From NCBI GenBank assembly GCA_035518775.1, contig DATIXH010000055.1, forward strand, positions 1-9,650: a stretch of DNA of 9,650 nucleotides, in the 5' to 3' direction. This document shows positions 1-6,944 of the stretch, in pieces (the stretch's first letter is position 1; each line of letters begins with the position of its first letter). Origin of the DNA: JBGPEQ01 sp035518775. GTDB taxonomy: Bacteria; Pseudomonadota; Alphaproteobacteria; Dongiales; Dongiaceae. Below the pieces are notes generated by a model that saw only the letters and a list, made by a program, of their open reading frames with translations, was not told where the DNA came from and made no database searches. A program made the translations under genes and the position numbers.

Positions 1-635
1 CCGTTGATCAGCTGGAGGTCGAGCGTGAAGTCCTTGCTCTTCAGGCGGAACAGCTGGCCTTCCTGCGCCGAGGTGGTCGTCGTGCTGCCGTCGTCCTCCG
101 TATGGTAGAGGAAGATCCCCTTCAGCGTGCGGCCGCCGTCGGCGATGTCGTCGACCATGATGGCCACGTCGCCGAGGCCGGTGAAGAAGGTCCCGCGCTC
201 GAGCGCGCTGTTCCAAACGGTATGCGTCGCCGTGTAGACGAGCGCCCGGTAGGCGTAGCGGGTATAGGGCTGCAGCACGCCGATGATGACCGCGGTCGCG
301 ACCAGCAGCAGGACCGCCAGGCCCACCAGCGGCACTAGCAACCGCCGCAGCCCAACGCCCGCCGCATGGATGGCATCGAGCTCGCTGTCGCCGCTCAGCC
401 GCATGACGGCCAACAGCATGCCCACGAAGAACGCCGCCGGAATCGCCAGCCCGAGATAGTGCGGGATCAGGTTGGCGAGCATCTTGAGGACGAGATAGAA
501 CGGCCCGCCCTTGTCGAGCATGAAGTCGAGCAGGCGGAGCATGCGCTCGAGCAGCATCGCGATGAGGGCGATGGCGATGCAGGCGAGCAGGGGGCCAAGG
601 GTCTTGGCCAGCACGTAGCGGTCGATTGTCTTCAT
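1..635 (-). CDS. lptF: LptF/LptG-family lipid export permease, 5' part (3' end outside window)
   Basis: This is a partial gene: 211 codons run from the ATG at 635 to the left edge without a stop. LptF and LptG are the inner-membrane permease subunits of the LptB2FG ABC transporter, which extracts LPS and passes it to the periplasmic LptC/LptA bridge. The start MKTIDRYVLAKTL is typical of the family. Hydrophobic segments lie at about residues 14-35, 54-78 and 98-121, and a polar periplasmic domain begins near 125. The conserved patch after the second segment (about 80-95, with SELDAIHAAG) resembles the family's SE-x(3)-H/Q-A-x-G motif. The sequence looks more like LptF than LptG, because the LptG-like periplasmic start with a tryptophan and YIE motif is not seen; this is a soft call. 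The partner permease is not visible. Given the sphingolipid genes nearby, it could be a paralogue handling another lipid. Confidence 0.85.
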   Translation of the reverse strand, partial: MKTIDRYVLAKTLGPLLACIAIALIAMLLERMLRLLDFMLDKGGPFYLVLKMLANLIPHYLGLAIPAAFFVGMLLAVMRLSGDSELDAIHAAGVGLRRLLVPLVGLAVLLLVATAVIIGVLQPYTRYAYRALVYTATHTVWNSALERGTFFTGLGDVAIMVDDIADGGRTLKGIFLYHTEDDGSTTTTSAQEGQLFRLKSKDFTLDLQLIN

Positions 636-642
636 CGGGGCC

Positions 643-671
643 GTTATACTCGGCCGTCGCGAGGCCGTAAA
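643..671 (-). promoter_or_regulatory. Candidate promoter of the permease gene, close to its ATG
   Basis: Reading the - strand, TTTACG (positions 671-666; 4 of 6 to TTGACA) is followed by a 17-base spacer and TATAAC (648-643; 5 of 6 to TATAAT). The AT-rich -10 stands out in GC-rich sequence. Its end lies only 7 bases before the ATG at 635, so transcription would start at about 636-637. This implies a leaderless or nearly leaderless mRNA, and no Shine-Dalgarno sequence is seen. It is a pattern match only. Confidence 0.4.
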
Positions 672-723
672 AGCCGATTTCAGCCAATCTTCACGCCCCA
701 CGCCCACGAACGTCGACGCCCGC

Positions 724-2082
724 ATGCCCGTCAGGTCACGCCAGGCGGCCCCGCGCAGATCGCGGCGGCCCGCCGCCATCGCCTCTGCCGGCGAGCGCCC
801 GCGCACCGTCCTGACCGTCGGCGTCACGGACCACGACGCTCATTGGCTCGGCGAGGTCCATCACCCCCTGCGCTTCCGCTACCGCCCTGTTGGCGAGTTC
901 GCGCAGGCCGATAATCCCGAGCTGTGCCGTCCGCGGTCGTTCGTGCGGGAAGCCGTCGCCGAGGTCCGGCGGTCAGGAGAGCAGGTGCACGGGGTTGTTG
1001 CCTTCGACGACTATCCGGCGACGCTGCTGGCCGCAGCCATTGCCGAGAAGCTGGGACTGTCCGGGCCGTCGCTGGCATCGATGGTGATCTGCAACAACAA
1101 GGCCTGGAGCCGCGTACTGCAGAAGGCCTCTGTCCCCAACGCGGTGCCTCGCTTTCAGATCATCGATCCCCATCGAACGTTGCGTCCGGGCGACCTGCAG
1201 CTCGAGTTTCCCTTCTGGCTGAAGCCGGTGAAATCGTCGATGTCCTATCTCGGCTTTCGCATCGCGTCCTTCGCGGAGTTCGAGCGCGCCGTCGCGCTAT
1301 CGCGGGCCGGATTGCCCGCCTATACCGCTGCCTTCCAGGAATTCATGGACATGACGCGCCCGCCGCTCCCGGGCGAGGTGGCGAACGTCGGTGCCGACTG
1401 GCTGATTGCCGAAGAGCTGCTGAGCGGCCGCCAATGCACGCTCGATGGCCTGATGTCCGGTGGCGAGCTGACGCTGATCGGCGTCGTCGATTCGATCCGC
1501 CTGCCGAACCGGGTCAGCTTTGCGCGCTTCGACTATCCGTCCCGCCTGCCGCGCGCGACGCAGGAGAGAATGGCCGAGGTCGCCCGGCGCGCGCTGCGCC
1601 GCATCGGCTTCGACAACGGTCTCTTCAACATCGAGTTTTTCGTCGATGAGCGCCGCGAGGAGCCCAAGATCATCGAGATCAATCCGCGCTTCAGCCCGCA
1701 GTTCTCGGACCTGTTTCACAAGGTCGACGGCACGCTGACGCACCAGTATGTCGTGGAGATGGCGGCGGGCGAGCGGCCGACGGTGCAGCGGCGGCGCGGC
1801 GCGCATCGCCGCGCCGCCAGCTGCGTCCTGCGCGTGGCGCGAGACCATCTCGTCGCGCGGGCGCCCAGCGCGCGCGACATCGCGCGGCTGCAGTCGGCCA
1901 TTCCCGATACCCATGTCTACGTGACGACCGAGGCCGGCAAACGCCTCTCGGAATCGGCGCAGGACAGCTACACCTTCCGCTACGGCCTGATCCACCTGGG
2001 CGCGCGCGACCGGCGCGACCTCCGGCGGAAACTGGCCAAGGCGAAGAAGCTGCTCGGCTACCGATTGAAACCGGTGGAATAA
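724..2082 (+). CDS. ATP-grasp domain protein (carboxylate-amine ligase type), substrate unknown
   Basis: The product is 452 aa. ATP-grasp enzymes activate a carboxylate as an acyl phosphate using ATP and Mg, then join it to an amine or thiol. Residues about 28-110 look like the preATP-grasp Rossmann-like domain, beginning RTVLTVGVTD. The ATP-grasp core follows: the nucleotide-binding lysine is K167 in FWLKP, and a strand near 226-235 (LIAEELLSG) carries the paired glutamates. The metal-binding residues are E304 (FNIEFF) and E318/N320 in IEINPR, with R322. All core motifs are intact. About the first 25 residues are Arg/Ala-rich and unlike a folded domain, and no Shine-Dalgarno precedes the ATG at 724. 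However, no in-frame ATG or GTG follows before the core, so I keep this start. It is divergent from the permease (88-base gap) and convergent with the SDR operon (3-base gap). The substrate cannot be inferred. Confidence 0.85.
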   Translation: MPVRSRQAAPRRSRRPAAIASAGERPRTVLTVGVTDHDAHWLGEVHHPLRFRYRPVGEFAQADNPELCRPRSFVREAVAEVRRSGEQVHGVVAFDDYPATLLAAAIAEKLGLSGPSLASMVICNNKAWSRVLQKASVPNAVPRFQIIDPHRTLRPGDLQLEFPFWLKPVKSSMSYLGFRIASFAEFERAVALSRAGLPAYTAAFQEFMDMTRPPLPGEVANVGADWLIAEELLSGRQCTLDGLMSGGELTLIGVVDSIRLPNRVSFARFDYPSRLPRATQERMAEVARRALRRIGFDNGLFNIEFFVDERREEPKIIEINPRFSPQFSDLFHKVDGTLTHQYVVEMAAGERPTVQRRRGAHRRAASCVLRVARDHLVARAPSARDIARLQSAIPDTHVYVTTEAGKRLSESAQDSYTFRYGLIHLGARDRRDLRRKLAKAKKLLGYRLKPVE

Positions 2083-2085
2083 GCG

Positions 2086-2859
2086 CTAGATGCCCGCGGT
2101 GGTGCCGAAGTCGATCGAGAGGCAGGCGCCGGTGATCGGCGCCGCTTCCGGCGACGCCACGAAGTAGACGAAGGCCGCGATCTCCGCCGGCGTGGCGAAG
2201 CGCGCGCGGGCGCCCTGCGGATAGATCTTGAGCAGGGCGCGCTTGTAGGCCTCGGGATCGCCGTGGCCGAAGGTATTGGCCTGGTATTCGATCATCGGCG
2301 TGTCGACGTCGCAGGGGCAGATCGCATTGACGCGGATGCCGCGCGCCGCCAGCTCGCGGCCCAGCGATTTCGTCAGCAGGTTCACGCCGCCCTTGGAGGC
2401 GCAGTAGATCGCGGCGCCCTTGCTGCCGATCACGCCGGCGTCGGAGCTGATGTTGATGATGGTGCCGCCGGTCTTCTCGAGATGAGGGATGGCGTAGCGG
2501 CACATGAAGAACGTGCCCTTGAGGTTGACGTCGAGCACGCGGTCCCATTCGGTCTCCGTAGCGGCGTCAGACGGCCCCTCGGTCCAGATGCCGGCGGCGT
2601 TGACGAGAAGATCGAGCCGCCCCGTCGCGCCGACGGCGGCGTCGATGGCGCCCGCGCAGTCCGCGACCCGCGTGACATCGGTCTCGACCGCCGATACGGA
2701 ATCAGCGCCGAGCTGGCGCACCGCCTCGTCGAGCGAGCCGCGGTTGATATCGGCGAGATAGACTTTGGCGCCCGCGGCGACGAAGCGGGCCGCGATCGCC
2801 CGGCCCATGCCGCCCGATCCGCCCGCGATGAAGACGGTCTTTCCGCGCCAGTCGCTCAT
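2086..2859 (-). CDS. Short-chain dehydrogenase/reductase (classical SDR, FabG-like)
   Basis: The product is 257 aa, the usual length for a classical SDR: a soluble NAD(P)H-dependent oxidoreductase acting on alcohols or ketones. The cofactor motif GGSGGMG is at residues 13-19. An aspartate after the second strand (D37 in LADIN) points to NAD(H) rather than NADP(H). NAAG is at 87-90. The catalytic tetrad is complete: N112, S138 or S139, Y152 and K156 (YCASK). The C-terminal ITGACLSIDFG is the normal FabG-like ending. The start at 2859 is backed by a GAGGGGA Shine-Dalgarno about 7 bases upstream. It is the last gene of a three-gene - strand operon, 26 bases after the second SDR. The two SDRs are clearly different sequences, not a recent duplication. 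The substrate is unknown; oxidation of a sugar alcohol or hydroxyacyl compound is typical of the family. Confidence 0.9.
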   Translation of the reverse strand: MSDWRGKTVFIAGGSGGMGRAIAARFVAAGAKVYLADINRGSLDEAVRQLGADSVSAVETDVTRVADCAGAIDAAVGATGRLDLLVNAAGIWTEGPSDAATETEWDRVLDVNLKGTFFMCRYAIPHLEKTGGTIINISSDAGVIGSKGAAIYCASKGGVNLLTKSLGRELAARGIRVNAICPCDVDTPMIEYQANTFGHGDPEAYKRALLKIYPQGARARFATPAEIAAFVYFVASPEAAPITGACLSIDFGTTAGI

Positions 2860-2885
2860 GCCCACGGTCCCCTCACGCAGACCGT

Positions 2886-3704
2886 TCAATAGTAGCCTTC
2901 GCTCGGCCCTTTGTATTCCTGCACGCTGTTGGCGCCGTCGATGACGATGGCGGCGCCCGTGATGTAGCTCGCGGCCTCCGACGCCAGGAAGGCGACGAGC
3001 TCGGCCACCTCGTCCGGCGTTCCCGAACGCCCGATCGGCGTGTGCTGTCCGGCGATGATCTCGGCTTCGGTCGAGGAGCCCGTCTGGATCCAGCCCGGCA
3101 GCACGGCGTTGACCGTGACGCCCTTGCGCGCCACCTCGACGGCGAGGCTGCGGGTCAGGCCGACCATGCCGGCCTTGGCGGCGGCGTAGAGGCCGGAGCG
3201 CGGGTTGCTCACGACCGGACCGGTCACCGAGGCCACATTGACGATCCGCCCGTAGCCGTGCGCGACCATGCCCGGCAGCACCGCGCGCGTGACGTTGAAC
3301 GCCGTCGTCAGATTGATGTCCATGCCGCGGCGCCATTCCTCGTCGGTGAAGCCCGCCAGGTCGCGCGCGACCTCGATCTCGTTCACGTTGAGCATGCCGG
3401 CGTTGTTGACGAGCAGATCGACGCGGCCATGGGCGTCCAGCGCGGCCTTCACCACTCGATCGGCCTGCACGCTGTCGGCGAGATCGGCGACGAGCCCGAT
3501 GGCGCAGCCGCCCAGCGCAGCCGCGCGCTCGTGAATGCGTTCCGTCGTCGAGGCGATGGCGAGACGTGCGCCCTCGCGGGCGAAAATGCGCGCGCAGGCG
3601 AAGCCGATACCCTGCGGCCCGCCGGCGCCGGTGACGAGCGCGACCCTCCCGGCCAGCCGTCCCGGCGGCAAGGCGCCAGGCTGTGGTGCCGAATGCGCCG
3701 GCAT
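2886..3704 (-). CDS. Short-chain dehydrogenase/reductase (FabG-like)
   Basis: The product is 272 aa and a soluble NAD(P)-dependent oxidoreductase. The glycine-rich motif GAGGPQGIG is at residues 26-34. It holds more residues between the first and last glycines than the plain GxxxGIG form, as in some 3-oxoacyl-ACP reductase-like SDRs. NNAG is at 100-103. The catalytic residues are N131, S159, Y173 and K177 (YAAAK). There is no acidic residue in the usual NAD-selecting position after strand 2 (AIASTTER), so NADP(H) is plausible. The C-terminus runs past the usual ITGAAIVIDG with about 15 residues ending EGYY, a small extension. The ATG overlaps the stop of the upstream metallophosphoesterase by one base (TAATG), which suggests translational coupling. 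A general dehydrogenase is the safest name; the substrate is not evident. Confidence 0.9.
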   Translation of the reverse strand: MPAHSAPQPGALPPGRLAGRVALVTGAGGPQGIGFACARIFAREGARLAIASTTERIHERAAALGGCAIGLVADLADSVQADRVVKAALDAHGRVDLLVNNAGMLNVNEIEVARDLAGFTDEEWRRGMDINLTTAFNVTRAVLPGMVAHGYGRIVNVASVTGPVVSNPRSGLYAAAKAGMVGLTRSLAVEVARKGVTVNAVLPGWIQTGSSTEAEIIAGQHTPIGRSGTPDEVAELVAFLASEAASYITGAAIVIDGANSVQEYKGPSEGYY

Positions 3705-4636
3705 TATTGCGGGATCGCCAGCGAGAACTGTCCTTCGCGCACGAAGCTGTCGAGGGCAGGCACCACCCCGCGCACCTCGACGTCGATCCGCCAGCCGTTG
3801 CCGTCGCGCGTGATGCGATAGAGGTGGTACTGGCTGTGGCCGCGGCCGTCATGAGCGTACTTGGCCGATGCCGAGGGCACGCCGATGACCGGCGCGAAGC
3901 CGTCGGGCGTCGGCAGCTTGGCCAGGCCGGAGCGGTGGGTGTGACCGTGCAGTATGAGCTCGGCGCCGGCCTCGGCGATGACGGCCCGAAATGCGGCGCT
4001 GTCGTGCAGCCCCTTGCGCCGCTGCGCGGGTCCATCGAACGGCGGGTGGTGGATGAGCACGACGCGGAACAGGCCCTCGCGTCCGAGCTCCTGCAGGCGG
4101 CGGTTCAACTCGCCGAGCTGCCGCTCGCCGATGCGCCCGGCGGCACTGAACGGCGGCATCGGGCAGGCCGTGGAGACGCCGACCAGGGCGACCGGGCCGC
4201 GCAGGCGCACGAAGGGAAAATCGTCGTCGGAGCGCACCGGCTGCTCGCGCGCGTCGTCGCCGCCGGGCAGCGCGCCCGTCATGTAGTCGGCCCATAGCCC
4301 GATCGAATGCTGCCAGTCCATCGGCACATAGGCATCGTGGTTGCCGGGGATCGCGGTCACGCGGTCGGGCGGTCCCAGGCTGCGCAGCCAGGTCTGCGCC
4401 TGCGTGTATTCGTCGGGCAGCGATATGTTGATGATGTCGCCGGTGACGACGATGTGGTCGGGCGCGGTCTCCTGCAGATCGGCCGCCAGGCTGTCGAGCA
4501 CGGGGCCGCCGTGGATGGCGTTGCGCCGGAACGTCCATGACAGGAAGCCGGTCACGCGCTTGCCCGCCAGCTCCGCTGCCCGCGGCCGGGGCAGGGGGCT
4601 GACATGGGGATCGGAGAGGTGCGCGAGCGTGAACAT
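3704..4636 (-). CDS. Calcineurin-like metallophosphoesterase
   Basis: The product is 310 aa from the ATG at 4636. This family hydrolyses phosphomono- or phosphodiesters with two metal ions. The metal ligands are all present: D9 and H11 (LSDPH), D67 (VTGDI), N99/H100 (PGNHD), H196 (LIHHPP) and H230/H232 (LHGHTHR). I chose this start because the conserved strand FTLAHLSDPH begins directly after it. The frame is open to 4774, but the 46 extra residues look non-coding and would overlap the divergent lipid gene. No well-spaced Shine-Dalgarno is seen; an AGGA abuts the ATG. It is the first gene of the operon with the two SDRs. The motif set fits CpdA/Icc-like phosphodiesterases and many uncharacterised alphaproteobacterial proteins. 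Cyclic nucleotides, lipid head groups or pyrophosphates are all possible substrates. Confidence 0.88.
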   Translation of the reverse strand: MFTLAHLSDPHVSPLPRPRAAELAGKRVTGFLSWTFRRNAIHGGPVLDSLAADLQETAPDHIVVTGDIINISLPDEYTQAQTWLRSLGPPDRVTAIPGNHDAYVPMDWQHSIGLWADYMTGALPGGDDAREQPVRSDDDFPFVRLRGPVALVGVSTACPMPPFSAAGRIGERQLGELNRRLQELGREGLFRVVLIHHPPFDGPAQRRKGLHDSAAFRAVIAEAGAELILHGHTHRSGLAKLPTPDGFAPVIGVPSASAKYAHDGRGHSQYHLYRITRDGNGWRIDVEVRGVVPALDSFVREGQFSLAIPQ

Positions 4637-4669
4637 TCCTGCGTGAAGCGTAACAAATGTTGATCTCCG

Positions 4670-4698
4670 TTCATGTCCCGGCGTGCGCTCCAGGTCAA
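4670..4698 (-). promoter_or_regulatory. Weak candidate promoter of the phosphoesterase-SDR operon
   Basis: Reading the - strand, CTTGACC, a good -35 of the alphaproteobacterial CTTGAC type, lies at 4699-4693. It is followed by a 17-base spacer and CATGAA (4675-4670), which matches TATAAT at only 3 of 6 positions. It sits about 35 bases upstream of the ATG at 4636 in the only divergent gap available. The -35 is convincing and the -10 is not. Confidence 0.25.
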
Positions 4699-4725
4699 GC
4701 TTTGTTGGGTAACAGGGTTGAAGGG

Positions 4726-5985
4726 ATGGCGCTCGCTCGGCTAAGTCTGCGGCAACCCTCCCTGAAGCCCGCAATGACCGACAGCAGCACTGTTCCTGAT
4801 AGCACCGCCGCGGCGCCCGCGGGGCCGCCGCCGGCGATCCTGGTCAATCGTTGCGAGGTGAGGCTGTGGAGTCTCTCCCAGGAGGAGCGGCTGCGGCGTG
4901 CGCTCGCGCGTTGCGGCGTGACGGACGTGCGGAACGAAGGCGAGGACCTGCCCACGAACGGTTCGTTCGTTCTGCTGCGGACCGATTTTCTTCTTGAGGA
5001 CAGCCTCATCAAGGCGCTGGCTCGAACGCCTGACTGCCTTCTGGTCGTGACGCTGGCCGCCGGCGGCCGCGCCGCGGTCGCGGCGCATGCTGCGCCAGCA
5101 ACGGCCGAACGGGCGATCGGATTGTTGCGCCAGCCGCAGGGCGCGCCGCACGATCTCGCGGCGATCGACCTCGCGATCAAGAGTCCGGCCGAGCTGGGAG
5201 CGAGCTACGACCAGGCGCTGCGCAAACGGTCCGTGCCGTTTGTGTTGCCGCTGACAGCGGATGCGCAGCTGGCGGCCGAGCGCCAGTTGTTCCGCGCCTC
5301 CTACAAGGGCGTCACCGACGTCGTGACAAAATGGCTGTGGCCCTGGCCCGCCTTCTGGGCCACGCGCTGGTGCGCTGCGGGCGGCATCTCCGCCAACATG
5401 GTGACCGCGGCGAGCTTGCTGCTGGTGCTGCTGGCGATGTGGCTGTTCGCCCGCGGCTATTTCGGCGTCGGCCTGGTCGTAGCGTGGCTGATGACGTTTC
5501 TGGACACGGTCGATGGCAAGCTCGCGCGCGTCACGCTCACGTCGTCGCGCCTGGGCAACGTCTTCGACCATGGCATCGACTTGCTGCACCCGCCGTTCTG
5601 GTATGTCGCCTGGTATTTCGGCCTTGCCGCCGGCGCAACGCGAATGCAGGCGCTGCTTCTGGCCGGCGCCGTCTGGACGGTCGTCATCGGCTACGTCGTG
5701 GGCCGCCTGCAGGAAGGGTACTTCCTCTGGCGCCACGGCTTCGAGATCCACGCCTGGCGGCCGCTCGATTCCGCCTTTCGCCTGTTCACGGCGCGGCGCA
5801 ATCCCAATCTGGCGATCCTGACTGCGGCCGCTATTGCGGGCCGGCCCGACCTCGGCCTGCAGGCCGTCGCCGTCTGGACCCTGCTGTCCCTCGCCTTCCA
5901 CTTCTGGCGCATCGCGCAGGCGGAGCGGCAACGGGCCGCGGGCGTGCGCTCCTGGCTGTCAGAGGCGGCGGCGAGCCCGTCATGA
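4726..5985 (+). CDS. CDP-alcohol phosphatidyltransferase with extra N-terminal domain
   Basis: The product is 419 aa from the ATG at 4726. Enzymes of this family displace CMP from a CDP-activated compound (CDP-DAG or a CDP-alcohol) with an alcohol to make a phospholipid at the inner membrane. The signature D-x2-D-G-x2-A-R-x8-G-x3-D-x3-D is complete: D260, D263, G264, A267, R268, G277, D281 and D285. It lies between hydrophobic helices at about 225-243, 245-259, 290-301, 307-326, 361-372 and 378-394. Residues about 38-180 form a separate soluble region, larger than in a plain family member. It starts LVNRCEVRLWSLSQEERLRR and recalls the nucleotidyltransferase half of bifunctional inositol-phosphate enzymes, but I see no intact G-x-G-T/S-R-x(n)-P-K signature. 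The start is uncertain: 4726 has AGGG 8 bases upstream; 4657 and 4774 are also in frame. It is first in a three-gene operon and its stop overlaps the kinase ATG (ATGA). Confidence 0.87.
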   Translation: MALARLSLRQPSLKPAMTDSSTVPDSTAAAPAGPPPAILVNRCEVRLWSLSQEERLRRALARCGVTDVRNEGEDLPTNGSFVLLRTDFLLEDSLIKALARTPDCLLVVTLAAGGRAAVAAHAAPATAERAIGLLRQPQGAPHDLAAIDLAIKSPAELGASYDQALRKRSVPFVLPLTADAQLAAERQLFRASYKGVTDVVTKWLWPWPAFWATRWCAAGGISANMVTAASLLLVLLAMWLFARGYFGVGLVVAWLMTFLDTVDGKLARVTLTSSRLGNVFDHGIDLLHPPFWYVAWYFGLAAGATRMQALLLAGAVWTVVIGYVVGRLQEGYFLWRHGFEIHAWRPLDSAFRLFTARRNPNLAILTAAAIAGRPDLGLQAVAVWTLLSLAFHFWRIAQAERQRAAGVRSWLSEAAASPS

Positions 5986-6944
5986 AGCGCCCCGGCCTGA
6001 TCAGCAATCCCCTCAGCGAGCGCAATCGGCGGCGCCAGCCGGCGATGCGCGAAGCCGTCGCCGGTCATCCGGCTCTGCTGCATGCCGAGCTCGATTCCGT
6101 GCATGCGACCGCCGATGTGCTGCGCGAGTTCGCGGACCGCGAAGTCGACCTGCTGATCGTCTCCGGCGGCGACGGCACGGTGCAGAAGGTCCTGACCGAG
6201 CTGTTGAACGGCCAGGCGTTCGATCCGCTGCCGGCCCTCGCGGTGCTTCCCGGCGGCATGACCAACCTTATCGCCGGCGACGTCGGCCTGCAGGGCGATC
6301 CCGTGGAATCCCTGATCAGGTTGTGTCGCCTCGTGGCGGACCCGTCGATGGCGCGCGGCACGCAGGAGCGCTCGGTCCTGTCGCTGCAGCGCGTTCCCGG
6401 CGAGACGCCGATCCACGGCATGTTCCTGGGCACCGCGGCCTTCTATCACGCGATCATGATGGCCCGGAACGAGGTGCATCCGACGGGCGTGAAGCACGAT
6501 CTCGCCCTCGCCATGTCGCTGGGTCTCGCCTTGTTTCGGCTGGCGACGGGATGGCGCGGCTCCTCTGCACTGTCGCGCGGCGAACCCATGGCCGTCGAGC
6601 TCAATGGCCGGGTGGCCGCGCCGGAGGAGCAGCTGTTGTTTCTGGCCACGACGCTGGAGCGCCTGATCCTCGGCCTCATGCCATTCTGGGGCGAGGGAAG
6701 AGGCAGTGTCCGCTACACCCGCATCGGTTTTCCGCCTCAGCGTCTGTGGCGCGCCTTGCTGCCGGTGATCCGCGGCCGCCCGCGGCCGTGGATGGCCGCG
6801 CGCGGCTATGAGAGCGGGTGGACCGAGCAGTGCCGCCTGCGGCTGCAATGCCCGATCGTGTTCGATGGCGAGATCTTTACCCCCGAGCCGGGGACGCCGG
6901 TCACGCTGCGCGCCGACCGCCGCGTCACGTTCCTGCGATGCTGA
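5982..6944 (+). CDS. Diacylglycerol kinase-family lipid kinase (possible ceramide kinase)
   Basis: The product is 320 aa, the usual size of bacterial DagK/YegS-like kinases, which phosphorylate a lipid hydroxyl (diacylglycerol, ceramide or sphingoid base) with ATP. The start LISNPLSERNRR fits the first strand and basic loop. The nucleotide-binding motif SGGDGT is at residues 61-66. The second motif is PGGMTN (90-95), where many relatives have PxGTxN. The C-terminal DGE (295-297, FDGEIF) is the expected catalytic/metal-linked motif. The ATG at 5982 overlaps the previous stop by 4 bases, and the TGA at 6942-6944 overlaps the next ATG. In Caulobacter a DagK-like enzyme (CpgB) was shown to be a ceramide kinase. 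With serine palmitoyltransferase next door I infer ceramide or a sphingoid base as a likely substrate; diacylglycerol remains possible. Confidence 0.88.
   Translation: MKRPGLISNPLSERNRRRQPAMREAVAGHPALLHAELDSVHATADVLREFADREVDLLIVSGGDGTVQKVLTELLNGQAFDPLPALAVLPGGMTNLIAGDVGLQGDPVESLIRLCRLVADPSMARGTQERSVLSLQRVPGETPIHGMFLGTAAFYHAIMMARNEVHPTGVKHDLALAMSLGLALFRLATGWRGSSALSRGEPMAVELNGRVAAPEEQLLFLATTLERLILGLMPFWGEGRGSVRYTRIGFPPQRLWRALLPVIRGRPRPWMAARGYESGWTEQCRLRLQCPIVFDGEIFTPEPGTPVTLRADRRVTFLRC

Noticed and set aside
366..914. A 182-codon + strand frame opposite the permease and overlapping the ATP-grasp start.
   Set aside because: It has low-complexity shadow composition and no motif; the opposite strand has clear membrane segments in the right frame.
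2083..2085. A terminator between the convergent ATP-grasp and SDR genes.
   Set aside because: The gap is 3 bases, and I saw no stem with a T-run on either strand near the stops.
2086..4035. A 649-codon open frame on the - strand that looks like one large protein.
   Set aside because: Only its last 257 codons resemble a protein family (the SDR starting at 2859). The rest crosses the other SDR and the phosphoesterase out of frame and is Arg/Ala-rich, as expected of a high-GC shadow frame.
4741..5931. A 396-codon - strand open frame opposite the phosphatidyltransferase gene.
   Set aside because: It is rich in Arg, Gln and Asp with no recognisable motif, while the + strand frame has a full CDP-alcohol phosphatidyltransferase signature.
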